From the NCBI GenBank assembly GCA_964605795.1, contig CAZSDZ010000040.1, positions 1 to 26,620 of the forward strand: DNA of 26,620 nt, written 5' to 3'. The stretch comes from JAFGOM01 sp964605795. Lineage in GTDB: Archaea; Halobacteriota; Methanomicrobia; Methanomicrobiales; Methanospirillaceae. Each line of letters begins with the position of its first letter. The first letter of the stretch is position 1. The position numbers were made by a program, and so were the translations under genes. The notes beneath the pieces are model-generated. The model did not search any database and had not been told where the DNA came from. It saw only the letters and a list, made by a program, of their open reading frames with translations. Positions 1 through 8,170 of this stretch are shown one piece after another.

Positions 1-1720
1 CCGTACAGTTCACTGACCTCTCAACCGGAAGCCCGACCATGTGGGCGTGGGACTTTGGAGACGGGGGAACAGACATGATTGCTGACCCGGCACACACCTA
101 TACGAGTCCCGGGATCTACACGGTCACCCTTACTGCATCAAGCCAGTCAGCCGGGTCTGATACCCTTGTAAAGGCAGGGTATATCACGGTGACTGACAGT
201 TCACAGATCGTGGCTGACTTCTCGGGAACACCGACTTCGGGAACGGCTCCCCTTACCGTTCAGTTCACTGACCTCTCGACAGGGAGCCCGACCATGTGGG
301 CATGGGACTTCGGCGACGGGGGAACAGACATGATTGCTGACCCGGCACATACCTACACGAGTCCCGGGATCTACACGGTCACCCTTACCGCGTCAAGCCA
401 GTCAGCTGGGTCTGATACCCTTGTAAAGGCAGGGTATATCACGGTTGATGGCGGGGGAGGACCAACAGCTGCCTTTTCTGCAGAGCCGACCGGGGGTAAA
501 TCTCCCCTGACGGTCTCATTTACCGACCTCTCTACCGGAAACCCAACCAGCTGGACCTGGGATTTCGGTGATGAGACCGGGTCGTCTGAACAAAATCCTG
601 TCCACACCTACGAGACTGCCAATCTGTATACCGTGACACTGACGGTTACCAACAGTCAGGGAACCGATACCCTTGAAATGGAGGATTACATCTCGGTCAG
701 TGGTGACGTCCCTCCTCCTGCTGCGGTCTTTACTGCTGACCCCCGTACCGGAGATGCACCACTCACGGTCCAGTTTACCGATATGTCCCCGGGAACACCC
801 AGATGGTGGTTATGGAAGTTTGGTGATGGAGATAGTTCAACAGAGAAGAACCCGGTCCACACCTACTCACAGACCGGATCCTATGACGTCTACTTAAAAG
901 TCGGAAACAGCGGAGGTGCTGACAGCACACTGATGCCCGGGTTCATCACGGTTACCGGAACCACAACGATTGTCGCTGAATTCTCAGGAACACCCACCTA
1001 TGGAGAGAAACCACTTACGGTTCAGTTTACCGACCTCTCAACAGGAACCCCGACCATGTGGGCATGGGACTTCGGGGATGGAGGAACGGCTATGGTCGCC
1101 AATCCATCCTACACCTACACTGAGGCTGGAACGTATACCGTTACCCTGACCGCGTCAAACCAGAACGGTTCCGATACCATCACAAAGACAGGATATATCA
1201 CTGTGATTGAACAGGGAGGTATCGTGGCTGACTTCTCAGGAACACCTACCTATGGAGAAAAACCGCTTACGGTTCAGTTTACCGACCTCTCAACAGGAAC
1301 CCCAACCATGTGGGCATGGGACTTCGGAGACGGAGGAACGGCTATGGTCGCCAATCCATCCTACACCTACACTGAGGCTGGAACGTATACCGTTACCCTG
1401 ACCGCATCAAGCCAGATTACCGGGACCGATACGATCACCAAGGAAGGATACATCACCGTAACGGAACAGGGAGGTATTGTCGCTGACTTCTCGGGAAGCC
1501 CGACAACCGGAGAGGCACCACTTACGGTTCAGTTCACCGATACATCAACAGGAACCCCGACCATGTGGGCATGGAACTTTGGAGACGGGGGAACGGACAT
1601 GATTGAAAACCCGGTCCATACCTACACAAGCGAGGGAGTTTATACGGTATCACTGACTGCGTCAAGCCAGATTACCGGGACAGATACCATTACAAAACCC
1701 GGCTACATCACGGTGACGAA
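1..1720 (+). repeat. Tandem PKD-coding repeats, about 252-255 bp period
   Basis: The codon ATG of the MWAW motif recurs at 39, 294, 1056, 1308 and 1563, giving spacings of 255, 252 and 255 bp between adjacent copies. Copies 1 and 2 (about 1-190 and 255-445) and copies 5 and 6 (about 1000-1190 and 1252-1440) are nearly identical at DNA level, with few scattered and mostly silent differences. Copies 3 and 4 (about 455-960) have diverged strongly, lacking even the MWAW motif. This pattern suggests recent duplication or gene conversion within the array. Confidence 0.85.
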
Positions 1721-2615
1721 ACCAGGATCTGAAGGAATTATATCGGTCTCATCCACACCAAGCGGGGCAGAGGCATACATCGATGATGAGTATATCGGAA
1801 TAACACCGGTAACAAAGACCGGACTTACCTACGGTGCACACCGGGTAAAGATCAGTCTTGAAGGGTATAAGCCCTGGGAAAAGACTGTTTATCCGCTCCC
1901 GGGAAAACCGGTTGAGATTGAGGCGACCCTTGAGCCATCAGGTCATGAGACCGGATCCATTAACATCCAACTGGCACCCCAGTGGTCAACCGTGTATCTG
2001 AACGGGGCAGAACAGGGTCAGACAAAACAATCAGTGCCATTTGTATTGAGCAACCTGCAGGAAGGAACCTATGAGATAAAGGTCATGCGACCAGGATTTG
2101 AGGACTACCAGAACCGTGTTCCGGTATACTCAGGACAGACAACAAAGCTCTATGTCAGAATGACCCAGAAACCTGGTTCTGAACCGGGGATCATGATCGA
2201 CTCCATCCCCCGCGGTGGTGCGGTGACGGTTGATGGATCAGCTATCGGTACTACTCCGCTTGTCGTGCCAGGAATAAGTGGAGGAGAACATACGGTCAAG
2301 GTCACAATGGACGGGTACTTTGACTGGCAACAAGGGGTTACCGTTACCAGTGGAAAAACAAGTTATGTCACCGCAGTTCTGTATCCCGAGTTCTGGTCTC
2401 CCTCGGCCGGTTACATGATGGTAACATCACTTCCGGGTACAGCCACGCTCTATGTCGACGGCGTTTTAGCCGGACAGAGTCCCATGACACTCTCTGCAGT
2501 ATCTCCCGGGGACCATCTGGTCAGGCTTGAGATCGAGGATTACGAGCCATGGGAACAGACGGTTACGGTCAGGGAAGGAAAGACCAGTTATGTCATCGCC
2601 AGGATGACCCAATAA
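1..2615 (+). CDS. PKD/PEGA-repeat extracellular protein (5' end outside window)
   Basis: The reading frame is open from the left edge (codons from position 3), so the N-terminus and any signal peptide are missing. Seven PKD domains are visible, the first truncated. Each is about 84-85 residues and carries the PKD signature around WDFGDG with a following HTY or YTY and a terminal YITV or similar. They are followed by four repeats of about 70 residues of PEGA type (TPSGAEAYIDDEYIG and a GYKPW-like motif, roughly 1735-2615). PKD domains are beta-sandwich modules common in archaeal surface-layer and secreted proteins; PEGA repeats are also typically extracellular. No enzymatic domain is visible in this part, so an adhesive, structural or binding role is inference. 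The last residues are a plain PEGA end with no transmembrane helix or PGF-type sorting tail, so the protein is either secreted or anchored at its missing N-terminus. The neighbouring gene converges on it. Confidence 0.9.
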   Translation, partial: VQFTDLSTGSPTMWAWDFGDGGTDMIADPAHTYTSPGIYTVTLTASSQSAGSDTLVKAGYITVTDSSQIVADFSGTPTSGTAPLTVQFTDLSTGSPTMWAWDFGDGGTDMIADPAHTYTSPGIYTVTLTASSQSAGSDTLVKAGYITVDGGGGPTAAFSAEPTGGKSPLTVSFTDLSTGNPTSWTWDFGDETGSSEQNPVHTYETANLYTVTLTVTNSQGTDTLEMEDYISVSGDVPPPAAVFTADPRTGDAPLTVQFTDMSPGTPRWWLWKFGDGDSSTEKNPVHTYSQTGSYDVYLKVGNSGGADSTLMPGFITVTGTTTIVAEFSGTPTYGEKPLTVQFTDLSTGTPTMWAWDFGDGGTAMVANPSYTYTEAGTYTVTLTASNQNGSDTITKTGYITVIEQGGIVADFSGTPTYGEKPLTVQFTDLSTGTPTMWAWDFGDGGTAMVANPSYTYTEAGTYTVTLTASSQITGTDTITKEGYITVTEQGGIVADFSGSPTTGEAPLTVQFTDTSTGTPTMWAWNFGDGGTDMIENPVHTYTSEGVYTVSLTASSQITGTDTITKPGYITVTKPGSEGIISVSSTPSGAEAYIDDEYIGITPVTKTGLTYGAHRVKISLEGYKPWEKTVYPLPGKPVEIEATLEPSGHETGSINIQLAPQWSTVYLNGAEQGQTKQSVPFVLSNLQEGTYEIKVMRPGFEDYQNRVPVYSGQTTKLYVRMTQKPGSEPGIMIDSIPRGGAVTVDGSAIGTTPLVVPGISGGEHTVKVTMDGYFDWQQGVTVTSGKTSYVTAVLYPEFWSPSAGYMMVTSLPGTATLYVDGVLAGQSPMTLSAVSPGDHLVRLEIEDYEPWEQTVTVREGKTSYVIARMTQ

Positions 2616-2771
2616 TCCATTTTTCTGGCCTGTTCTATCTTATTCTCACTTTTATCCTTCCAGTCCCTGTTTCGGCTATTTCAGGATATCTTTCCATTGC
2701 TATCATTATCCATACCCTGCCGGTTACATATCTGGGAATACAGAAAAGGAGGGCTGCATCATGACAGCCGG

Positions 2772-3509
2772 TTATTCATCAGGGAATAATTCCGAACAGT
2801 CAGGACAGGAAGGATCCCGGGCAACCGATATCTTCTCAAGCATACAGGAGAGCCCGTCCCAGATAAGCAACTGATTATCAGGGAGATTACCGATATCCAA
2901 CACATACTTCAGTACTTCATGAGCCTGAATAACACCAATAAGGCCTGCAGTAACCCCTACAACAGGAAACATTTCTTTTGGGGGTGATGTGGGAAAAACA
3001 CATCTGAGACAGGCAGTTTTTCCCGGAACTACCGTCATTGCCTGGCCGGAATGACCTGATATCGCTCCATGAAAAAAAGGGATGTGATATTTAATTGCTG
3101 CCCTGTTGAGCAGGTATCGTGCATCGAAGGTATCCAGAGCATCGACAATAGCATCTACTCCCTCTGCAAGGGATTCAATGCTCTTTTCATCAATCGTCTC
3201 ATACCGGGCATCAATGAAAATATCAGGATTGAATGAAGAGAGCTTCTGATGGGCGGAATCGACCTTTTGTTTCCCGATATCGTCTTCATGATGAAGGATC
3301 TGACGGTTCAGGTTCGTCTTCTCGACAATATCGTTATCAACGATCCTGATATGACCGATCCCGGCTGCCGCAAGATAGTATGCAACCGGACTGCCAAGTC
3401 CGCCAGCTCCTGCAACAAGGACTGTTGCATTCTTTAATCTCTCCTGCCCCTCTTCTCCGAACAGCAATATCTGTCGCTCGTAACGCTCACGTTCAGAAGG
3501 GGTTAGCAT
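2772..3509 (-). CDS. E1-like adenylating enzyme, MoeB/ThiF/HesA family
   Basis: This 245-residue protein belongs to the family that adenylates the C-terminal glycine of ubiquitin-like sulfur carriers (ThiS, MoaD, SAMP) in thiamin, molybdopterin and thiolated-tRNA synthesis. A nucleotide-binding GAGGLG lies at 34-39, NLNRQ at 66-70, the catalytic Asp region DALDTFDAR at 123-131, and two zinc-binding CxxC pairs at C167/C170 and C235/C238. The position aligned with the persulfide/thioester cysteine of ThiF is Phe181 in EMFPVVGV, so it probably acts by adenylation only, or on a carrier sulfurated by another enzyme. The start is supported by GGAGAT (3518-3523) upstream. It is the last gene of a minus-strand run with the IscU and IscS homologues, with 43 bp separating it from iscU, which suggests co-transcription and a sulfur donor nearby. 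No carrier-protein gene is visible in the window. The exact sub-family cannot be assigned. Confidence 0.88.
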   Translation of the reverse strand: MLTPSERERYERQILLFGEEGQERLKNATVLVAGAGGLGSPVAYYLAAAGIGHIRIVDNDIVEKTNLNRQILHHEDDIGKQKVDSAHQKLSSFNPDIFIDARYETIDEKSIESLAEGVDAIVDALDTFDARYLLNRAAIKYHIPFFHGAISGHSGQAMTVVPGKTACLRCVFPTSPPKEMFPVVGVTAGLIGVIQAHEVLKYVLDIGNLPDNQLLIWDGLSCMLEKISVARDPSCPDCSELFPDE

Positions 3510-3552
3510 GTTTTTTTATCTCCATTACTCGGAATACAGGAGGTATTACTGC

Positions 3553-3987
3553 TCATTCAGGATTGGGATCAAGTCCAGGATCATCGTGGTGCGGATGTTT
3601 TGTCTCCAGAAATGGTTCCCTATTATTCTTTGTCAGATAATCGTTAATTGCCATATGAATACCCTCCTCGGCGAGGAGTGAACAATGCACCTTAACCGGA
3701 GGAAGTCCATCCAGAGCGTCAACAACTTCCTTATTCGTGATAGCCCATGCATCTCGTAAGGTTTTTCCTTTTATCAGTTCCGTTGCCATGCTGCTTGAGG
3801 CGATAGCTGCACCACAACCGAATGTCTTAAATTTTGCATCAACTATTACATCATCCCGGATACAAAGATATATCTTCATGATATCGCCGCATACAGGGTT
3901 TCCAACCTCTCCGACACCATCGGGATCTTCTATCTCACCAACGTTTCTCGGGTTGGAAAAGTGATCCATAACCGTTTCATTATACAT
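3553..3987 (-). CDS. iscU: IscU/NifU-type Fe-S cluster scaffold protein
   Basis: This 144-residue protein accepts sulfur from the cysteine desulfurase and assembles [2Fe-2S] or [4Fe-4S] clusters for transfer to apoproteins. The three ligand cysteines are present: C33 in GNPVCGD with the key Asp35, C58 in FGCGAAIASSS, and C102 in VHCSLL. The LPPVK motif (95-99), which in bacteria is recognised by the HscA chaperone, is intact, although no hscA or hscB is seen here. Residues after about 125 form a His/Pro/Asp-rich tail (KHPHHDDPGLDPNPE) absent from short IscU proteins. The start overlaps the 3' end of the desulfurase gene by 8 bp, and its Shine-Dalgarno sequence lies inside that gene, so the two are almost certainly translated from one mRNA. 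Confidence 0.93.
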   Translation of the reverse strand: MYNETVMDHFSNPRNVGEIEDPDGVGEVGNPVCGDIMKIYLCIRDDVIVDAKFKTFGCGAAIASSSMATELIKGKTLRDAWAITNKEVVDALDGLPPVKVHCSLLAEEGIHMAINDYLTKNNREPFLETKHPHHDDPGLDPNPE

Positions 3988-5170
3988 TCTTTACCTCCTT
4001 TCGGGGATACAGGGGAGAGATATTGCGTAACTTTCCTACAATTCTCGGAACCGCTTCAAGCACGGTATCAACATCCTCTTTTGTGTTCCCGTGCCCGAGT
4101 GTTAAGCGAAGGGAGCCATGGGCAAGCTCGTGGGGGAGACCAATGGCAAGAAGAACATGCGAGGGATCAAGTGAACCCGAAGAACAGGCACTTCCGGTTG
4201 AGGCACAGATTCCCTCCTGGTCGAGCAGGAGGAGGATCGATTCACCCTCAACAAACTCAAAACTGATGTTGACATTTCCTGGTAACCGTTCTGTTGGATG
4301 CCCGTTTAACCGGGAATAGGGAACAGTTTCAAGCAATCCGGCAATAAGACGGTCACGGAGTATCGTGATCTCTTCTCTTTCTTTCTCCTGGTCGCGGACT
4401 GCGATATCCAGAGCCGTCGCAAGACCGACAATTCCTGGCAAATTCTCTGTACCTGCCCTGCGTTTCTTCTCCTGTCCGCCACCAAATAGCAGGTTATCAA
4501 TTTTTGTCCCGTTGCGGACATACAAAACCCCCATTCCCTTTGGCCCGTTGAATTTGTGGGCAGATAGGGAGAGGAGATCGATAGCATCATCGTGTACCGA
4601 GAGGGGAATGTGGCCTGCAGCCTGGACGGCATCGGTATGGAAGGGAATGCCATGATCATGTGCGATTGATCCGATCTTTTGAACCTGCTGGATGGTTCCG
4701 ATCTCATTGTTTGCAGTCATTATGGATACAAGGGTGGTCGTATCGGTGACCGCATCTTCGACTTTCCCGGGATCCAGCCTTCCTTCATTGTCAACAGGGA
4801 GATAGGTGACCGAGAAACCCTGTTTTTCAAGATGGCGAGTGGTGTGAAGGATCGCATGATGCTCGATTGCCGAGGTGATGATATGGGATCCTTTCTTTGC
4901 ATTTGCACGGGCAACGCCCTGCAATGCCCAGTTGTCTGACTCGGTCCCTCCTGAAGTGAAGAATATCTCGTCTGCATCAGCTCCGATTGCCTTCGCGACC
5001 GTTTCACGTGAGGTTTCAATTACATCCCTTGATTCACGTGCGATACGATATATAGATGAGGGATTTCCAAACCGGGACGAAAAATACGGTCTCATCGCTT
5101 CTACAACCTCCTCCCTGACCGGGGTGGTCGCAGCATTATCCATGTAAACTATCCTTCTTTCCGATGCCAT
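3980..5170 (-). CDS. iscS: Cysteine desulfurase, IscS/NifS type
   Basis: This 396-residue PLP enzyme converts cysteine to alanine and holds the released sulfur as a persulfide. PLP-binding Lys206 is in SLSAHKFNGPKG, the stacking His104 in AIEHHA, the cofactor Asp180/Gln183 region in HTDAVQAAGH, and the catalytic Cys329 in STGSACSSGS on the flexible loop typical of class I (IscS/NifS) enzymes. Length matches the family. It precedes iscU with an 8-bp overlap and follows a small CxxC ORF by 15 bp, consistent with an operon read from a promoter near 5411. The start ATG at 5170 has only a weak purine-rich site upstream (AAGAGAGAA). It is the likely sulfur donor for IscU and possibly for the E1-like protein and FdhD; that link is inferred from family knowledge and position. 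Confidence 0.95.
   Translation of the reverse strand: MASERRIVYMDNAATTPVREEVVEAMRPYFSSRFGNPSSIYRIARESRDVIETSRETVAKAIGADADEIFFTSGGTESDNWALQGVARANAKKGSHIITSAIEHHAILHTTRHLEKQGFSVTYLPVDNEGRLDPGKVEDAVTDTTTLVSIMTANNEIGTIQQVQKIGSIAHDHGIPFHTDAVQAAGHIPLSVHDDAIDLLSLSAHKFNGPKGMGVLYVRNGTKIDNLLFGGGQEKKRRAGTENLPGIVGLATALDIAVRDQEKEREEITILRDRLIAGLLETVPYSRLNGHPTERLPGNVNISFEFVEGESILLLLDQEGICASTGSACSSGSLDPSHVLLAIGLPHELAHGSLRLTLGHGNTKEDVDTVLEAVPRIVGKLRNISPLYPRKEVKNV
3993..3999 (-). promoter_or_regulatory. Shine-Dalgarno of iscU embedded in iscS
   Basis: On the minus strand AGGAGGT lies 5 nt before the iscU ATG and is formed by codons for Lys-Glu-Val near the IscS C-terminus. It fixes the iscU start at 3987 and indicates translational coupling. 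Confidence 0.85.
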
Positions 5171-5185
5171 GGTTCTCTCTTATTG

Positions 5186-5383
5186 CTATGAGTGGCAGGA
5201 CTGTTCCGGGTCATTCTCCAATCCATCTTTTCCCTGGTTTTTTCCTGTGTACCGGGCTTCGTCTGCCTGTCCCCGATACCGATACAGTATCTCACATCCA
5301 TTGCAGACGAAATGCCTTATAGATATTTCATGATGGAGTGGTGGTGTCATCGGTGATGAGTCAATTCCGGGTGTCCTTTCCAT
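5186..5383 (-). CDS. Small CxxC protein, unknown function
   Basis: This 65-residue ORF is not recognised. It has one CxxC (C27/C30 in FVCNGCEILYRYRG), a further Cys63 near the end, and a charged, probably disordered C-terminal half. Three cysteines plus neighbouring histidines could bind zinc or iron, but a complete site is not evident. Support for it being real is positional: a TATA-like box (5408-5414) is centred 28 nt upstream of its ATG, which suits a leaderless archaeal transcript, and it ends 15 bp before iscS in the same direction. If real it is the first gene of the iscS-iscU-E1 operon and could be a regulator or sulfur acceptor. The alternative is that this stretch is simply the iscS leader. 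Confidence 0.5.
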   Translation of the reverse strand: MERTPGIDSSPMTPPLHHEISIRHFVCNGCEILYRYRGQADEARYTGKNQGKDGLENDPEQSCHS

Positions 5384-5407
5384 TGACTGACGGTATGATA
5401 CAGCTGC

Positions 5408-5414
5408 TATAAAT
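5408..5414 (-). promoter_or_regulatory. TATA-like box for the iscS operon
   Basis: ATTTATA on the minus strand is centred about 28 nt upstream of the ATG at 5383, the expected box A spacing for a leaderless transcript. Confidence 0.55.
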
Positions 5415-5423
5415 GAAATGGAC

Positions 5424-5430
5424 TTTTAAA
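5424..5430 (+). promoter_or_regulatory. TATA-like box for the PP-loop/desulfurase fusion gene
   Basis: TTTTAAA on the plus strand predicts a transcript start near 5453, about 10 nt before the GTG at 5463. It lies only about 15 bp from the box of the divergent iscS operon, so the two promoters overlap and may be controlled together. Confidence 0.45.
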
Positions 5431-5462
5431 GACCACACTATTATCAGGTCTTCAGAAAATAC

Positions 5463-8129
5463 GTGTACCTGATGCGGGAACCCCCGGTAAAAAAGACGCT
5501 CTACTGGTGTGACCAGTGCGATATCCCTCTTCTCGGGAAGCAGTGCGGTTGTGGTGCTATCGGGAGGTCTGTACCTCTACTCCAGCCATACGACCTCCGA
5601 CCGGTGCTTACAGCAGACAGAGAATGTCTCACAACCCTTGTCAGGGAACGATTCGGGAATGTACCCCTGCCCAAAATTATGCTCCTCAATAAAACCGGGG
5701 GACTTGACCGGAATGACCTGGTCATCATCCACGGCGAGCGGTTTGGATGGCTCTCGTTTGATCCGGCAGACCGGCGGTATAGCTTTGATATCTCCCCTGA
5801 TGCACTGCCGTTTGTCATTCCGTATGCAACCAGGGGCATTGTTGACCTTGAGACATCTGCCTTTTTCGGGGATAAAAAACCAGAGGGGAGGATCGGAGGA
5901 AAAAAGTTTCAGGTTACTACTGATGTGCCGGACGGGACCATTATCATCAGGTACAAAAACAGGTCTGGAACCGGGGTTGTAAAGGACGGGTATATCAGGA
6001 TAAAGGAGTTGATGCCACTAAAAACCCGATCATACCCGGATCCCGACTGGGACTGTGTAATACATCAGAACCGGTATCACTTAAAAAATATTGAACGAAA
6101 CGCGATACGGACAATCAGGCAGCATATGCGTGACAGGCCGCGGGTCAATGTCTCGTTTTCCGGGGGCAAGGACAGTACCGCGGTCCTTGCTCTGGCCAGG
6201 AAAGCAGGGGTGACCGATTCCTTTTTCCTTGATACCGGAATCGAGTTCCCTGAGACGATTGCATTCATCGAGGAACAGGGGGTGCCCATTATCAGGAGAG
6301 CCGGAGACTTCTGGAGAGCAGTTCAAAAAGCGGGACCTCCTGGAAAAGATAACCGGTGGTGTTGCAAACTGCTCAAATTAAATCCCCTGAAATTGTTCCT
6401 GGCAGAGACCGGACCCTGTGTGACTATCCAGGGGAATCGCTGGTACGAGTCCTGGAACAGGGCGGATCTTGCAGTCACAAGCCAGAATCCTGCTAATCCA
6501 TTGCAATTAAATATATCACCTATCAGGAACTGGCGGGCACTTGAGGTCTATCTCTACCTCTGGTGGCGGGAAATTCCAATTAATCCCTTATACGAGAAGG
6601 GGCTTGAACGAATCGGGTGCTATCTCTGCCCGGCAGTCCTTGAGAGTGAGGCAGAACTGATCCGAAATCTTCATCCGGATATGGCTTTACGATGGGATGA
6701 ATTCCTGGGACAATGGGCAGAAAAGGAGGGGCTGCCTCCTGAGTTTGTCTCATGGGGATTGTGGCGGTGGAAGGAACTGCCGGCAAAGATGCAGGAACTC
6801 TGCCGGTCCCGGAGGCTTGACCCCGCACAAAGGGAACATTCGCGATCTGGTTCCTCCAGCAAGGTATCCTCCTCTCTGATCACGGAACCAGGCCCGGCAT
6901 CGTCACCGGCACCGGAGACTCCCCTGCCATCCTCTCATGAGGATACCGATATCGCGGCGATTACCAGGGATGATTTCTCTCTTCTCGCTGATATCATCTA
7001 CCTTGACAGTGCTGCCACCAGTCTCTCTCCTGAACCGGTTCTCTCAGCAATGCTTGAGTTTGAGCGTAACTATCGTTCTAATGTCGGCCGGGGAATCCAC
7101 CGGCTTTCACGAATAGCAACCCAGCGGTACTGGCATGCCCATGAGAAGGTTGCCGGATTTATCAGGGGTGAGAAGGGAACTACCGTATTTACCAAAAACG
7201 CGACTGAAGCTATCAATATGGTTGCCCGGGGCCTCGGATTCGGAGAGGGGGATCATATCATCACAACCATCCTTGAGCACCATTCCAACCTTCTCCCCTG
7301 GATGCAATTAAAGGAAGAGGGATCAGTCCTGTCTATACTTGGGATACATCCTGATTATTCACTGGATATCGGGATACTTGAGGATCTGATAACGAATAGA
7401 ACAAGACTCGTTGCAGTAACCCATGCCTCAAATGCGCTCGGTGTTTTGACACCGGTACGGGAAATCGCAGAGATATGCCATGATAACGGAGTTCTCCTTC
7501 TTATTGACGGATCCCAGTCAGTCCCCCATATACCGGTGGACATTGAGGATATCGATGCAGACTTTCTCTGCTTTTCAGGACACAAGATGCTCGGGCCGAC
7601 CGGGACCGGGGTACTTTGGATGAAAGAACCGATCATCAGACCGGGGTACCTGGGCGGGGGAATGATAGATACGGTTTCCACAGATGAGTACACCCTGGCT
7701 TCCGGGTACGAACGGTATGAAGCGGGCACACCACATATCAGTGGTGGAATCGGGCTTGGAGCAGCGGTTGATTATCTACAGTCTCTTGGGATGGATCAGA
7801 TCCGGAAATGCGAAGAGGTACAGACTGAGAGACTCATTGCAGGACTCAGGGATATCGAAGGAGTTCAGGTGTATGCCCATGATGACCCCTCAAAAAGAAT
7901 CGGGGTTGTATCATTTACGGTTGCAGGGTATCATCCCCATGAAGTAGCCCAGATTCTTGATGAAGAGGCAGATATCATGGTCAGGTCCGGTCACCACTGC
8001 TGCATGCCCTTAATGAACCACCTCGATCTGCCTGATGGCACCGTCAGGGCAAGTCTCTCCCTGTATTCTGATAAAAATGACATGGATAGCCTGATAGCAT
8101 CAGTCCAGAATATCGCCAGGGGCAGGTAA
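5463..8129 (+). CDS. Zinc-ribbon PP-loop (PAPS reductase-like) enzyme fused to SufS-type cysteine desulfurase
   Basis: The protein has 888 residues from GTG 5463, or 885 from ATG 5472. Domain order: a zinc ribbon (C16/C19, C28/C30); an intermediate region (about 40-205), part of which may be PUA-like; a PP-loop ATP pyrophosphatase/PAPS-reductase domain (about 205-450) with SGGKDS at 233-238, DTGIEFPET at 257-265, WCCK at 299-302 and CYLC at 386-389; a Ser/Pro-rich linker (about 455-500); then a class V aminotransferase domain (about 505-888) with EHH at 605-607, PLP Lys708 in SGHKML and catalytic Cys846 in RSGHHCC. The second half is a full-length SufS/CsdA-type cysteine desulfurase, distinct from the IscS encoded next door. 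PP-loop proteins of this type activate a substrate by adenylation or handle PAPS/APS. Joined to a desulfurase, a sulfur insertion reaction (tRNA, cofactor or peptide thiolation) is the most natural inference. The extra cysteine pairs could hold zinc or an Fe-S cluster. True PAPS reduction is possible but would not need a desulfurase. Confidence 0.92.
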   Translation: MYLMREPPVKKTLYWCDQCDIPLLGKQCGCGAIGRSVPLLQPYDLRPVLTADRECLTTLVRERFGNVPLPKIMLLNKTGGLDRNDLVIIHGERFGWLSFDPADRRYSFDISPDALPFVIPYATRGIVDLETSAFFGDKKPEGRIGGKKFQVTTDVPDGTIIIRYKNRSGTGVVKDGYIRIKELMPLKTRSYPDPDWDCVIHQNRYHLKNIERNAIRTIRQHMRDRPRVNVSFSGGKDSTAVLALARKAGVTDSFFLDTGIEFPETIAFIEEQGVPIIRRAGDFWRAVQKAGPPGKDNRWCCKLLKLNPLKLFLAETGPCVTIQGNRWYESWNRADLAVTSQNPANPLQLNISPIRNWRALEVYLYLWWREIPINPLYEKGLERIGCYLCPAVLESEAELIRNLHPDMALRWDEFLGQWAEKEGLPPEFVSWGLWRWKELPAKMQELCRSRRLDPAQREHSRSGSSSKVSSSLITEPGPASSPAPETPLPSSHEDTDIAAITRDDFSLLADIIYLDSAATSLSPEPVLSAMLEFERNYRSNVGRGIHRLSRIATQRYWHAHEKVAGFIRGEKGTTVFTKNATEAINMVARGLGFGEGDHIITTILEHHSNLLPWMQLKEEGSVLSILGIHPDYSLDIGILEDLITNRTRLVAVTHASNALGVLTPVREIAEICHDNGVLLLIDGSQSVPHIPVDIEDIDADFLCFSGHKMLGPTGTGVLWMKEPIIRPGYLGGGMIDTVSTDEYTLASGYERYEAGTPHISGGIGLGAAVDYLQSLGMDQIRKCEEVQTERLIAGLRDIEGVQVYAHDDPSKRIGVVSFTVAGYHPHEVAQILDEEADIMVRSGHHCCMPLMNHLDLPDGTVRASLSLYSDKNDMDSLIASVQNIARGR

Positions 8130-8170
8130 GAAAGATTCCGATTCATCTCTGTGAGAGTATTAAAGAGACC

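Noticed and set aside
1..1720. Regularly spaced repeats considered as a CRISPR array
   Set aside because: The period (about 252-255 bp) and open reading frame show that they are PKD protein repeats; there is no CRISPR array in the window.
2549..2764. Hydrophobic 71-codon ORF after the PKD/PEGA gene
   Set aside because: It starts inside the PEGA gene in another frame, has no ribosome binding site or TATA box, and has no recognisable content beyond an AT-rich hydrophobic stretch.
4720..5019. Additional ORFs on both strands within iscS
   Set aside because: They are out-of-frame shadows of a conserved enzyme.
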